Source of the DNA: Clostridia bacterium
GTDB taxonomy: Bacteria; Bacillota; Clostridia; Christensenellales; Borkfalkiaceae
Direction of reading: 5' to 3'
Length of the DNA stretch: 64,000 bases
Assembly (NCBI GenBank): GCA_017626305.1
Contig: JAGAIW010000138.1
Location: forward strand, 147,022-211,021
Below the pieces are notes generated by a model. That model was not told the DNA's origin, did not search any database, and saw only the letters and a program-made list of their open reading frames with translations. Every line of letters begins with the position of its first letter. Position 1 is the stretch's first letter. Below are positions 14,929 to 23,962 of the stretch, one piece after another. Both the position numbers and the translations under genes were made by a program.

Positions 14929-16989
14929 ATGAACGTACAAGGAGAGAACATTCGTAACATTGCCGTTGTGGGACACAGCGGCGAAGGCAAAACCACGCTG
15001 TGTGAAGCTATGCTTTTCAACGGCGGCGCAATCGACCGTATGGGTAAAGTTGTAGACGGCACTACCGTTTCCGATTTCGACGATTTGGAAAAAGCAAAGA
15101 AAATGTCCGTCTATACTTCCGTTTCCAACTTAGAATGGAAAGGCGTAAAGGTCAACCTGCTCGATTTGCCCGGATATTATGATTTCGAAGGCGAACGCAA
15201 CGAAGGCTTGCGCGCAGCCGGCGGCGCTTGCTTGGTTATCGGCGCAAACGGCGTGATTCCTATCGGCGCAGAGTCTATCGTCGATTATTGCTTAAAGCTT
15301 GGTAAACCGCTGATTATTTTCATCAACGGTATGGATAAAGAAAACGCCGATTATCTCGGCACGGTACAGGCCTTGAAAGCCAAATACGCAGGTAAGCTTG
15401 CGCCCATTCAAATTCCTATTATGGAAAACGGAAAAATGCAGGGCTGTATCAACGCTTTGCAAGAACGCGCGTATTTGTTTAAGGAAGGCGGACCGCAGGA
15501 AATTCCCATTCCCGAAAACATGAAAGGCCAAGTGGAAGAAATGCAAGCAAGTCTTATGGAAACGGCTGCCGAAAACGACGAATTCCTGTTGGATAAATAC
15601 TTTGAATCGGGCGAACTTACCCGCGAAGAAACCATTCGCGGTATCCGTATCGGTATCGCGTCGGTCAATACCATTCCCGTCATGGCGGGCTCGGCACTCC
15701 AAAACCGCGGCGTTATTAACCTGCTCAACGAAATCGTAACGTATATGCCGCAAGCGGACGAACGTAAGAACACGCTTGCCGAAGACCTGACCGACGGCAA
15801 TAAAATCGTGCATATTCTCACCCAAGACGACGCGCCGTTTGCCGCCCAAGTATTCAAGACGGTTATCGACCCGTACTCCGGTAAGCTTTCCTATTTGAAG
15901 AGTTTCCGCGGCGTTTTGAAGAGCGGTTCTACCGTTTGGAACGCCAACACCGAATGTGAAGAACGTATCGGGCAGGTGTACCTGCTCCGCGGTAAGAAAA
16001 TGGAACCTGTGGACGCTTTGGCGGCAGGGGATATCGGCGCGGTAAATAAGCTGGGCAACACCAACACGGGCGATACCCTTTGCGACCCTTCGGCAAAGGT
16101 ACGTTTCTCCCCTATCAACTTCCCCAAACCCACGTTGTTCATGTCGGTATCGTCCGAAAAGAAAGGCGAAGAAGATAAGGTATTTGCAGGCTTGAACAAG
16201 CTCAAAGAAGAAGATTATACCTTCACCGTCGAAAAGAACGTGGAAACGGGTGAAATTTTGCTCGGCGGACAGGGCGATATTCAAATTGAACTTTTGGTGA
16301 AGAAAGTAAAAGCGCGCTACGGCGTGGATATGAAACTCGCCGAACCCAAGGTGGCGTATAGAGAAACCATTCGCGGCACGGCGGAAGCCGAAGGCAAGCA
16401 CAAGAAACAATCGGGCGGACACGGTCAGTACGGGCATTGTAAAATCCGTTTCTCCCCTTGCGAAGAAGATTTTGTCTTCGACGAAGAAGTCGTCGGCGGC
16501 GCAGTACCCAAAAACTACTTCCCCGCAGTTGAAAAAGGCTTGCGCGAATGTATGGAACACGGACCTTTGGCAGGATATCCCGTCGTGGGCGTGAAAGCCG
16601 TGCTTTACGACGGTAGCTATCACGACGTAGACTCTAACGAGCTTTCCTTCAAGATGGCGGCTGCTCTTGCGTATAAAGAAGGCTTGAAGAATGCAAAACC
16701 CGTCTTGCTTGAACCTATCCATACCTTGAAGATAGCCGTTCCTGGGGAATATTTAGGCGACGTTATGGGCGACGTAAATAAACGCCGCGGTCGCATCATG
16801 GGTACGGACACCGAAGGCGAAACGTCTATCATTACGGCAGAAATCCCCCTTGCGGAAATCAAGACGTATACCATGGAATTGCGTTCGCTCACACGCGGTA
16901 GCGGTAAATTTATTTCCGACTTCTTAATGTATGAAGAAGTTCCGTTTGCGCTTGTGGATAAGATTATCGCAGACTCCAAAAAAGAATAA
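14929..16989 (+). CDS. elongation factor G-like translation GTPase (FusA paralogue)
   Basis: 686 aa, all EF-G domains. G1 is GHSGEGKT, G3 is DLPGYYDF and G4 is NGMDKE. In true EF-G, G3 is DTPGHVDF and G4 is NKMD: here the catalytic His is Tyr and the guanine-contacting Lys is Gly. The domain IV motif GGHGQYGHCKI is kept. This matches the EF-G-like paralogue family in Clostridia, whose role is not settled; ordinary translocation is unlikely to depend on it. Start ATG 14929 with AGGGGG upstream; single gene with a strong promoter and terminator. Confidence 0.88.
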   Translation: MNVQGENIRNIAVVGHSGEGKTTLCEAMLFNGGAIDRMGKVVDGTTVSDFDDLEKAKKMSVYTSVSNLEWKGVKVNLLDLPGYYDFEGERNEGLRAAGGACLVIGANGVIPIGAESIVDYCLKLGKPLIIFINGMDKENADYLGTVQALKAKYAGKLAPIQIPIMENGKMQGCINALQERAYLFKEGGPQEIPIPENMKGQVEEMQASLMETAAENDEFLLDKYFESGELTREETIRGIRIGIASVNTIPVMAGSALQNRGVINLLNEIVTYMPQADERKNTLAEDLTDGNKIVHILTQDDAPFAAQVFKTVIDPYSGKLSYLKSFRGVLKSGSTVWNANTECEERIGQVYLLRGKKMEPVDALAAGDIGAVNKLGNTNTGDTLCDPSAKVRFSPINFPKPTLFMSVSSEKKGEEDKVFAGLNKLKEEDYTFTVEKNVETGEILLGGQGDIQIELLVKKVKARYGVDMKLAEPKVAYRETIRGTAEAEGKHKKQSGGHGQYGHCKIRFSPCEEDFVFDEEVVGGAVPKNYFPAVEKGLRECMEHGPLAGYPVVGVKAVLYDGSYHDVDSNELSFKMAAALAYKEGLKNAKPVLLEPIHTLKIAVPGEYLGDVMGDVNKRRGRIMGTDTEGETSIITAEIPLAEIKTYTMELRSLTRGSGKFISDFLMYEEVPFALVDKIIADSKKE

Positions 16990-17027
16990 TTACCCACGCG
17001 CGGCAAATCGCCACGCGTAGAGAAAAG

Positions 17028-17063
17028 AGCCTTCCGAAAAACCCCCTTTCGGAAGGCTTTTCC
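17028..17063 (+). terminator. terminator of the EF-G-like gene
   Basis: AGCCTTCCGAAA (17028-17039) pairs with TTTCGGAAGGCT (17047-17058), then TTTCC. Confidence 0.88.
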
Positions 17064-17156
17064 TATAAACGAAACCCGCCTTTCCCCGCCATTCCGACGC
17101 GTAAATAAAACGCTTATCCCGTCATTTTAACCGCAGGGAAAAATCCCCATATCACC

Positions 17157-17306
17157 CAAACGTCATTCTGACGCGTAAGCGGAAGAATCCCCCACATTAT
17201 CCCAAACGTCATTCTGACGCGTAAGCGGAAGAATCCCATGGGCATAAGTACGCAAACTTCGTAGCTTGGGATTCTTCACTTTGCTAACGCTCGTTCAGAA
17301 TGACGT
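17157..17306. repeat. tandem and inverted GTCATTCTGA-type repeats
   Basis: AACGTCATTCTGACGCGTAA followed by GCGGAAGAATCCC occurs twice with a 46-bp period (17159 and 17205); an inverted copy (GATTCTTCAC ... CAGAATGACG) closes the cluster at 17306, so the block can fold back on itself. No gene in 17064-17387. Confidence 0.85.
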
Positions 17307-17334
17307 TTTTAAGTAGGCGGAAAGGCTTTTTTAT

Positions 17335-17373
17335 ACACCAGCGCAAAAACGCTTGCCGTTTTTGCGCTGGTGT
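17335..17373. repeat. perfect 17-bp inverted repeat overlapping a promoter
   Basis: ACACCAGCGCAAAAACG (17335-17351), CTTGC loop, CGTTTTTGCGCTGGTGT (17357-17373). The right arm covers most of the PAP2 promoter -35 to spacer region, so a DNA-binding protein or cruciform could control that gene; it may also be a terminator relic. Confidence 0.8.
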
Positions 17374-17381
17374 GTTATACT
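17353..17381 (+). promoter_or_regulatory. promoter giving a leaderless PAP2 mRNA
   Basis: TTGCCG (17353-17358), 17 bp, extended -10 TGT-TATACT (17376-17381). Six nt separate the -10 from ATG 17388; no Shine-Dalgarno exists. Confidence 0.82.
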
Positions 17382-17387
17382 CAATGT

Positions 17388-17912
17388 ATGCGATATTCCT
17401 ATGCAAAGCTCTATCAAAAAAATTACAACTTTTACGCGGATAAGCCGCGCTTACAGGCTGCAATCAAGCTTGCAGACAAGCTGCTGACTACCGCGTTTTT
17501 TGCCGTATACGCCGTCGCTTTACTGTGGACGGCAAACGCCGTAACGCAGAAAAATATGCCGTACGGCGCTTTTATGCGTCTTATCGGCGCGCCTTTATTT
17601 TGCCTACTAATCGTCAGCGTACTACGGCTTGCCATTCGTCGCCCCCGTCCGTATAGCGAAGACGGCGCAAATATCACGCCGCTCGTCATAAAAAAAGCGA
17701 GTGCGGATAAATCGTTTCCCAGCCGTCATTTGGCAAGCGCGTTCGTCATTGCCGTTTCGCTGTTGCCCTACTATCCTATCGTAAGCGTTTGTTTATTGCC
17801 CTTCGCGTTTGCGCTTGGATATATCCGATTTGCGCTTGGCTTGCATTACCCCAGCGATTTATTCGTCGGCGCTTTTCTTGGCGCGTTGTGCGGCTTGCTT
17901 GTGTTGATTTAA
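17388..17912 (+). CDS. PAP2-family membrane phosphatase
   Basis: 174 aa. Multi-pass membrane protein with the three PAP2 motifs: RLAIRRPRP, PSRH and RFALGLHYPSD, the last two holding the catalytic His residues. The family removes phosphate from lipid phosphates such as undecaprenyl pyrophosphate or phosphatidic acid; which one is unknown here. Start at ATG 17388 because the promoter sits immediately upstream; the longer frame from 17370 would begin inside the promoter. Confidence 0.88.
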   Translation: MRYSYAKLYQKNYNFYADKPRLQAAIKLADKLLTTAFFAVYAVALLWTANAVTQKNMPYGAFMRLIGAPLFCLLIVSVLRLAIRRPRPYSEDGANITPLVIKKASADKSFPSRHLASAFVIAVSLLPYYPIVSVCLLPFAFALGYIRFALGLHYPSDLFVGAFLGALCGLLVLI

Positions 17913-17927
17913 AGAAAAAGAGTATAA

Positions 17928-17962
17928 AACAAATCCCGCCGTTTAAAACGGCGGGATTTGTT
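17928..17962. terminator. bidirectional terminator between PAP2 and ksgA
   Basis: 16-bp arms AACAAATCCCGCCGTT (17928-17943) and 17947-17962. T-rich sequence on both sides. Confidence 0.88.
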
Positions 17963-18805
17963 TTACTCTTTATAAACGCCCGTTTCTATCAGTAAGTCGG
18001 AAAGCAACGCAAGGCGTTTGGGCGACAGCGTTTCCCCACGCGCCTTTTCGTCTATCCCTGCGCTTGCCAAAATGCCTTTGGCTGTTTCACGGGAAACGGA
18101 AAAGAAATTGACAAGATTATTCTCCAACGTTTTACGCCGATTCAAAAAGGCGCATTTTACCGTTTGGCGGTATGCCCTTTCGCTTTTGACGGCAATCCGT
18201 CCGCGCTGAAAATCAATACGCACTACCGCCGAATCGACGTTGGGGCGGGGATAGAACATATTGCGCGAAACGCGCTTGACGATTTTCGCTTCCCCTTTCA
18301 AAGCTACCGCCGCCGTAATGGAACCGTATTCGGGCGTGTCTTCCTTCGCGCAAAAACGCTCGGCCACTTCTTCCTGCACCATAATGCAAACGCCTTGTAC
18401 CTTTTCGCTCTCTTCCAAAAACTTAATAACCAGAGGCGTGGTGATATAATAGGGCAAATTTGCGACGACGACGTATTCCCCGATTTCCTTCTCAAACTCT
18501 TTTAAGTTGACTTTATTAAAATCACGGAAAATGACTTCTACGTTTTCGCAGCCTGCCAGCGTTTCCGCTAAAACGGGTTGCAAGTCCTTATCGATATCAA
18601 AAGCGTACACCTTTTTCGCCCGTTCCGCCAAAGCGCGGGTGAGCGTACCTGCGCCGCAACCCACTTCCACGACGGTGGTGTTTTCGTCTACGCCCGAAGC
18701 ATCCACGATAGAACGGAGCAAATTGTTATCCGATATAAAGTTTTGCCCGAACTGTTTTTTAAACTGAAAGGAATGTTTTTTCAGCGTATCGATAAGTTCA
18801 CCCAT
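17963..18805 (-). CDS. rsmA: 16S rRNA (adenine1518-N6/adenine1519-N6)-dimethyltransferase
   Basis: 280 aa, also called KsgA. KKQFGQNFISDNNLLRSIV at the start, SAM-binding VVEVGCGAGTLTRAL, and catalytic NLPYYITTPLV. It dimethylates the two adenines in helix 45 of 16S rRNA. AAGGAG before the ATG. Last gene of the metG-tatD-radical SAM-ksgA cluster, whose order resembles the metS-tatD-rnmV-ksgA order of Bacillus but with a radical SAM gene in place of rnmV. Confidence 0.96.
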   Translation of the reverse strand: MGELIDTLKKHSFQFKKQFGQNFISDNNLLRSIVDASGVDENTTVVEVGCGAGTLTRALAERAKKVYAFDIDKDLQPVLAETLAGCENVEVIFRDFNKVNLKEFEKEIGEYVVVANLPYYITTPLVIKFLEESEKVQGVCIMVQEEVAERFCAKEDTPEYGSITAAVALKGEAKIVKRVSRNMFYPRPNVDSAVVRIDFQRGRIAVKSERAYRQTVKCAFLNRRKTLENNLVNFFSVSRETAKGILASAGIDEKARGETLSPKRLALLSDLLIETGVYKE

Positions 18806-18851
18806 GGTAGCTCCTTTTTTCTTTCATCTTATACATGCCCGCCCCGTTTTA

Positions 18852-19787
18852 TTAGGAATCGGCAATATATTTACGCACGTATAAGGGGATTTTCACGCTG
18901 TCGGCAAGCCGTTTGCACGCCTCCACTTCTTCTTCGCCGATACAATCGACGATAGAAAAACGACAAGCAACGCCGCTGCGTTTACAAAGCTTGGCAAACT
19001 CAATCATACCCGCAAAGCCGCTTTCACCAAACTGCGAACGGCAAATGGGCTGATACTTTTCATAGCACGACGCATTCAGCGAAATGTTGACGAAATCAAT
19101 CTTTCCTTTCAGATCGGGCACGATATCCCGTTTATTGATAAGGTTGCCCTGACCGTTGGTGTTCAAACGGGTGGACAGTCCTTTTTCGTGGAAGTAATCG
19201 CAAAGAGCAACCATTTCGGCGACCTTATACGTCGGCTCGCCAAAGCCGCAAAATACCACTTCCTTAAAGCGGGACAAATCGCCCATGCCGTTTGCTGCCG
19301 CAATTACCTTTTCCGCCGTCGGATCGCCGTGGCGCAACCAAAGATAATTGCCGTAATAGCTCGTGCGTTCGTTGCGTACGCAAAAATCACAGCCGTTGGA
19401 GCATTTATTCGTCAAATTGACGTACAAATTGCCGTCAAGAGTATACAAATAGGTATCCTTGCGATTTTCGTCCTTATTGCTATTTTGCGTATTCGCAGCG
19501 TTTTGCTGCTGTTTTTGCTTTTTATTCTTACCGCCCTGCGCAGCGTTATTATTTTGTTGTTGTTTTTGGGACTGCTTTTGCGCCTGCGGTTGGGCTTGCT
19601 TAGCGTTTTGCTGCTGTCCGTTTTGCGCGGCTTGCGCGTTTTGCGCCTGCTGATTTTGGGGCGGATTATTCCCCCCGTTACCGTTGCCGCCGCGACCGCG
19701 ACGGTGCTTGCGGCGTTTTCTGCCGCCGCCCTGCCCCTGTCCGTTCGCATTTGCCTTTTCAAGGTCTACTTTCTTATTTTCTTCCAT
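18852..19787 (-). CDS. TatD-associated radical SAM protein with a long Q/N-rich extension
   Basis: 311 aa. Residues 129-136 hold the CxxxCxxC iron-sulfur motif (CSNGCDFC), followed by GFGEPT and LNTNGQGN typical of the radical SAM barrel; it matches the radical SAM family found beside tatD. The first 110 residues are abnormal: a basic RKRRKHRRGRGG patch and then a disordered run of Gln, Asn and Ala. This region is low complexity and could bind nucleic acid or phase-separate. Starts 8 nt after tatD with only a weak site (TAGGT), suggesting translational coupling. The reaction catalysed is unknown. Confidence 0.82.
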   Translation of the reverse strand: MEENKKVDLEKANANGQGQGGGRKRRKHRRGRGGNGNGGNNPPQNQQAQNAQAAQNGQQQNAKQAQPQAQKQSQKQQQNNNAAQGGKNKKQKQQQNAANTQNSNKDENRKDTYLYTLDGNLYVNLTNKCSNGCDFCVRNERTSYYGNYLWLRHGDPTAEKVIAAANGMGDLSRFKEVVFCGFGEPTYKVAEMVALCDYFHEKGLSTRLNTNGQGNLINKRDIVPDLKGKIDFVNISLNASCYEKYQPICRSQFGESGFAGMIEFAKLCKRSGVACRFSIVDCIGEEEVEACKRLADSVKIPLYVRKYIADS

Positions 19788-19795
19788 GGTCGTAC

Positions 19796-20593
19796 CTACT
19801 TTTCGTGTAATCGGGGGAACAGACGTTTGGCGTTCTCCCGTATTTGATTTTTCATTTCAATTTCGTCTATTTGCTTAATTTCCGCCATTTTCGCTACGGC
19901 AAAGCGCACCATAGACGGGTGGTTGGGGAACTCACCGCGGTGGGGCACGGGAGTGAGATACGGGCAATCCGTTTCGGATAACAACCGCGTTTTCTCTATC
20001 CGCGCGATACTCTCCACTACCTTATGCGCGTTCTTAAACGTACACGGCCCCCCAAAGGAAAAGGACAAGCCCAAGGCGCTAAACGCCGCCGTCATTTCAG
20101 GCGAATAGGAATAACAATGCATCAGTCCCCCGTTTCCAAGCAACGTTTTGTGGGCTTGCAACAGTTCCAAAGTGTCCTGCGCGGCGTCGCGGCTATGGAT
20201 AACGACGGGTAAATGCACGTCGTAAGCAAGCTGCAACTGACGGATAAACATATCCCGTTGCATATCTTTTGGGGGATTGTCTTCAAAATGATAATCCAGC
20301 CCGATTTCCCCTACCGCAATACACTTTTTATCTTGACAAAGCATGCGGATTTGTTCTAAATCGCCGTCTTGATATTTATTCAGCTCGCTCGGGTGATAGC
20401 CTACGCAAAAATACACTTCGTTATACCGCCCCGCAAGCTCTTGCGCCGTTTTAGACGACGCCAAATCAAACCCCGAACAAACGATACGCTCTACGCCGTT
20501 TTCCCGCGCTAAGGCAAGCACGCCGTCCACGCCGCCAAGCGGCGCATACTCGTCGCCCGTTAAATGACAATGGATATCGATATACCCCTGCAT
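19796..20593 (-). CDS. tatD: TatD-family metal-dependent hydrolase/DNase
   Basis: 265 aa. Metal ligands visible: HCH near the start (IDIHCHLTGDEY), GEIGLDYH, VIHSRDA, MHCYS and SETDCPYLTP. Amidohydrolase fold; family members have 3'-5' exonuclease activity on DNA. It begins two bases after the metG stop, so it is co-translated with metG. Confidence 0.93.
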   Translation of the reverse strand: MQGYIDIHCHLTGDEYAPLGGVDGVLALARENGVERIVCSGFDLASSKTAQELAGRYNEVYFCVGYHPSELNKYQDGDLEQIRMLCQDKKCIAVGEIGLDYHFEDNPPKDMQRDMFIRQLQLAYDVHLPVVIHSRDAAQDTLELLQAHKTLLGNGGLMHCYSYSPEMTAAFSALGLSFSFGGPCTFKNAHKVVESIARIEKTRLLSETDCPYLTPVPHRGEFPNHPSMVRFAVAKMAEIKQIDEIEMKNQIRENAKRLFPRLHEK

Positions 20594-20595
20594 AC

Positions 20596-22560
20596 TTAGC
20601 CTACGATAGCTCCGCTTTTAAGCTCGTCTTTATCCGCAACGGCAAGGGAAAGCGTTCCGTCGTTGTCTTCCGCCGCCAAAATCATACCTTCGGAAAGGAT
20701 ACCGCAAATTTTAACGGGCTTTAAGTTGGTGACGAACAGCGCCTTTTTCCCCACCATTTCTTCGGGTGCGTAGTGCTTGGCAATTCCCGAAACGATCGTG
20801 CGAATTTCTTCCCCGAATTTGACCGTTTCTTTCAAGAGCTTGGAAGACTTGGGTACTTTTTCGCAAGCGATAATTTCCCCTACGCGGATTTGCACTTTGG
20901 CAAAATCGTCAATGGTGATTTCCGCTTTTTGTTCTACGGGCGTTTCTTCCTTGGCAGGCTGAACGGGCGCGTTCGCCGCAATTTGCGCCTGACGGATTTT
21001 TTCAATTTCGGGCTCTAACGTCTTAAAATCAATGCGGGCAAACAGGGGCGGTAACGCGTTCACCGTCACGCTTTGCGCTAACCCGAATTTACCGCAATCT
21101 TCCAGCGATCTGCTTTCCGCGCCGTACGCGCTGAAAATCTTCGCCGACGTTTCAGGCATAAAGCTATCGAGCAGCGACGCGCCGATAACGATAGTTTCGG
21201 CAAGATTATATAATACGTCGTTCAATCTACCCTTTTGCGATTCGTCTTTGGCAAGCGCCCAAGGCATGGTTTCGTCGATATATTTATTCGCCCGTCTAAA
21301 CAGCGTGAAGATTTCCGAGATGGCGTCGGCAATACGCAGCTCGTCCGCCTTTGTCACCACCTTCGCCGCCACCGCGGATACCGTTGCTTTGAACTCCGTA
21401 TCGGGGTCTTGTTCGTTTTCCACAAGCGAACGGACAACCGTTCCGTTAAAGTATTTGTTAATCATGGCAACCGTACGGCTGACAAGGTTTCCAAGCACGT
21501 TGGCAAGGTCGGTATTGAAACGTTCGGCAACCAGCTCCCACGTGATTTGTCCGTCGTTATCAAACGGCATTTCGTGTAAAACGAAATAGCGTACGGCGTC
21601 AACGCCGAACAGTCTTGCCAAATCGTCCGCGTAAATGACGTTGCCCTTAGATTTACTCATTTTACCGTCGCCTTGCAACAACCAAGGATGCCCAAAGACT
21701 TGTTTGGGTAAGGGTTCACCCAAAGCCATTAAGAAGATCGGCCAGTAAATGGTATGGAAACGCAAAATATCTTTGCCGATTAAGTGCAAATCGGCAGGCC
21801 AGTATTTTTTGTACTTATCGCCGTGATTGCCGTCCGCGTCGTAACCGATTCCCGTGATATAGTTGGTCAACGCGTCCAACCAAACGTATACGACGTGGCG
21901 GTTGTCAAACTCTACGGGCACACCCCAAGTAAACGACGTACGGGACACGCACAAATCCTGCAAGCCTTTCAAAAGGAAGTTGTTCATCATCTCGTTTTTA
22001 CGCGAAACGGGTTGAATAAATTCGGGGTGAGCGTTGATATGTTCGATAAGCTTGTCGGCGTATTTGCTCATTTTGAAGAAATACGCTTCTTCCTTAGCAG
22101 GCTTGACTTCTCTACCGCAGTCGGGGCATTTGCCGTCGACAAGCTGACTTTCCGTCCAAAACGATTCGCAAGGCGTGCAATACATGCCTTCGTAATGCCC
22201 CTTGTAAATATCCCCTTGGTCATAGAACTTTTTGAAGATTTTAGACACCTGCTTTACGTGGTCGGTATCCGTCGTGCGCATAAATTTATCGTACGAAGTA
22301 TTGACGAGATCCCAAATACCTTTGATTTCGCCCGCAACGTTATCGACAAACGCCTGCGGCGTTACCCCTGCCGCAGCGGCTTTTTCTTGGATTTTTTGTC
22401 CGTGCTCGTCCGTACCCGTTTGGAAAAATACGTCGTAGCCCTGTTTGCGCTTAAAGCGCGCAATCGCGTCCGCCAACACTGCTTCGTAGGTGTTGCCGAT
22501 ATGCGGCTTGCCCGAAGTATAGGCGATAGCCGTGGTGATGTAGTAAGGTTTATTAGCCAT
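20596..22560 (-). CDS. metG: methionyl-tRNA synthetase
   Basis: 654 aa, long form. HIGH-type motif HIGN (residues about 20-23), zinc site CTPC...CPDC, KMSKSKGN near residue 300, and a C-terminal tRNA-binding (Arc1p-like) domain from about 540 (DFAKVQIRVGEIIACEKVPK). It charges tRNA-Met. AAAAGGAG upstream of the ATG; no T-box is seen in the short leader. First gene of a four-gene operon. Confidence 0.97.
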   Translation of the reverse strand: MANKPYYITTAIAYTSGKPHIGNTYEAVLADAIARFKRKQGYDVFFQTGTDEHGQKIQEKAAAAGVTPQAFVDNVAGEIKGIWDLVNTSYDKFMRTTDTDHVKQVSKIFKKFYDQGDIYKGHYEGMYCTPCESFWTESQLVDGKCPDCGREVKPAKEEAYFFKMSKYADKLIEHINAHPEFIQPVSRKNEMMNNFLLKGLQDLCVSRTSFTWGVPVEFDNRHVVYVWLDALTNYITGIGYDADGNHGDKYKKYWPADLHLIGKDILRFHTIYWPIFLMALGEPLPKQVFGHPWLLQGDGKMSKSKGNVIYADDLARLFGVDAVRYFVLHEMPFDNDGQITWELVAERFNTDLANVLGNLVSRTVAMINKYFNGTVVRSLVENEQDPDTEFKATVSAVAAKVVTKADELRIADAISEIFTLFRRANKYIDETMPWALAKDESQKGRLNDVLYNLAETIVIGASLLDSFMPETSAKIFSAYGAESRSLEDCGKFGLAQSVTVNALPPLFARIDFKTLEPEIEKIRQAQIAANAPVQPAKEETPVEQKAEITIDDFAKVQIRVGEIIACEKVPKSSKLLKETVKFGEEIRTIVSGIAKHYAPEEMVGKKALFVTNLKPVKICGILSEGMILAAEDNDGTLSLAVADKDELKSGAIVG

Positions 22561-22653
22561 GTCCTTGTCCTTGCTCCTTTTCTCTGTTTACGACGGCGAA
22601 AATACGCGCGTAATAAAAATCCTACGGATTTTCGCCCTATCTTTTCCCGTTCA

Positions 22654-22682
22654 TTATACACCATTTTTTGTAAAATGTAAAC
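22654..22682 (-). promoter_or_regulatory. promoter of metG-tatD-radical SAM-ksgA
   Basis: Perfect extended -10 (GTG-TATAAT, 22654-22659) with a 4/6 -35 GTTACA (22677-22682) at 17 bp. Confidence 0.7.
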
Positions 22683-22735
22683 CGCTTTCCACCCGCTTTG
22701 GGCATTTTACGTAATTTTTCCGCATATAGTAGTGT

Positions 22736-23347
22736 ATGAACGTTCTCTTTTACACCGTTATGCTCCTTTGCACGGCGATTATGCTCGTCACTTCCCCGCA
22801 AACGTTTTTATCCACTCTGCTTGGCGCGGCAAGCAAAAGCGCAACGCTGTGTATTTCCCTGCTCGCCACGTACAGCGTGTGGCTGGGGCTTATGCAGGTT
22901 TGGCAAGCGTGCGGACTTTCGCAAAAGCTTTCCCGCCTACTTCGACCGATTTCCAAACGCTTTTTTCACGTGGACGATACGCAGACGTTGGACGCGATTA
23001 CCATGAACCTTTCCGTCAACGTGCTTGGAATCTCGGGCGCGGCAACGCCGTACGGTATTCAAGCGGCAAAGCTACTCGACAAAACGGACGAGGCGGAATA
23101 CGCGTCCTGCATGCTGTTCGCCTTAAACGCCACGTCCATTCAGCTAATTCCTACGTCGATTATCGGCGTGCGCACGGCTCTGGGGAGCGCCACCCCTGCG
23201 GATATCGTACTACCGACGATTATCGTCAGTTTTTTATCCACCTTTCTCGCTTGCCTTCTCGTACGGCTGTTTATCCCGCCTAAATCTAAGCGTATATCTA
23301 CGGAAAAAAGACGACTTTTACAAAAAAACAAGGGGGCATGTATTTGA
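22736..23347 (+). CDS. spmA: spore maturation protein A
   Basis: 203 aa, multi-pass membrane protein. The family's nucleoside-recognition/Gate domain is seen in MNLSVNVLGISGAATPYGIQ and FALNATSIQLIPTSIIGVR. With SpmB it is needed for core dehydration of spores in Bacillus, which implies that this organism sporulates. TATAGT ends 5 nt before the ATG and there is no Shine-Dalgarno, but no -35 is evident, so leaderless initiation is tentative (or a sporulation sigma factor is used). Confidence 0.92.
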   Translation: MNVLFYTVMLLCTAIMLVTSPQTFLSTLLGAASKSATLCISLLATYSVWLGLMQVWQACGLSQKLSRLLRPISKRFFHVDDTQTLDAITMNLSVNVLGISGAATPYGIQAAKLLDKTDEAEYASCMLFALNATSIQLIPTSIIGVRTALGSATPADIVLPTIIVSFLSTFLACLLVRLFIPPKSKRISTEKRRLLQKNKGACI

Positions 23348-23862
23348 TGAACGTTTTTATGGCGATACTTATCCCCTTGATTTTCCTGCTTACTTTTTTA
23401 TATGCGGCGCGTAAAAAAGTCAAGCTGTTCGACTGTTTTACCCAAGGCGTAACGGGGGCTATCCCTTTAATCGTTTCTATCTTTCCGTATATCGTCGCCG
23501 TGAGTATGCTCAGCGCGGTGTTCACCGCAAGCGGTTTAGAAACGTGGCTTACTCAGTGTCTTTCGCCCGTATTCAACGCGTGTGGCGTTCCGACGCAAAT
23601 TGCGCCTTTATTACTTGTCAAGCCGTTATCCGGGAGCGGCTCTATCGCCGTGCTTTCGGACATTTTACAAACGTACGGGGTGGACAGCTATATCGCCCGT
23701 TGCGCCTGCGTAGCGTACGGGTCAAGCGAAACGATTTTTTATATCGGCGCGGTGTACTTTGCAGGGCTGCAACGCAAAAAATTTACGCTTACCTTATGGA
23801 TTTGCGTAGGCTGCTATTTGTTTTCCGTCGTCGTTTGCTGCTTGCTTTGTCGGTTTATGTAA
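23347..23862 (+). CDS. spmB: spore maturation protein B
   Basis: 171 aa, multi-pass membrane protein with the same Gate-type fold: TGAIPLIVSIFPYIVAVSML and KPLSGSGSIAVLSDIL are SpmB signatures. ATG 23347 overlaps the spmA stop (TGATG) and is preceded by AAGGGGG; the in-frame ATG at 23338 is too close to that site. Works with SpmA in spore maturation. Confidence 0.93.
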   Translation: MNVFMAILIPLIFLLTFLYAARKKVKLFDCFTQGVTGAIPLIVSIFPYIVAVSMLSAVFTASGLETWLTQCLSPVFNACGVPTQIAPLLLVKPLSGSGSIAVLSDILQTYGVDSYIARCACVAYGSSETIFYIGAVYFAGLQRKKFTLTLWICVGCYLFSVVVCCLLCRFM

Positions 23863-23927
23863 CTTTTTCACATTTTTTGCACTTTCGCTATACTTTTTGA
23901 AAAGATAAAAAAAGTTTGCCCGTTTTA

Positions 23928-23956
23928 TTTACTTTTCTCTTTCTTCGTGTTATAAT
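23928..23956 (+). promoter_or_regulatory. strong promoter with no downstream gene
   Basis: TTTACT (23928-23933), 17 bp, extended -10 TGT-TATAAT (23951-23956). No protein-coding start follows; the next plus-strand gene is about 4 kb away. Confidence 0.75.
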
Positions 23957-23962
23957 AGATTT

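Noticed and set aside
15292..16722. A 476-codon minus-strand frame
   Set aside because: Antisense to the EF-G-like gene, with no recognisable domain or ribosome site.
22561..22653. A T-box leader before metG
   Set aside because: The leader is under 100 nt and lacks the T-box sequence and a terminator.
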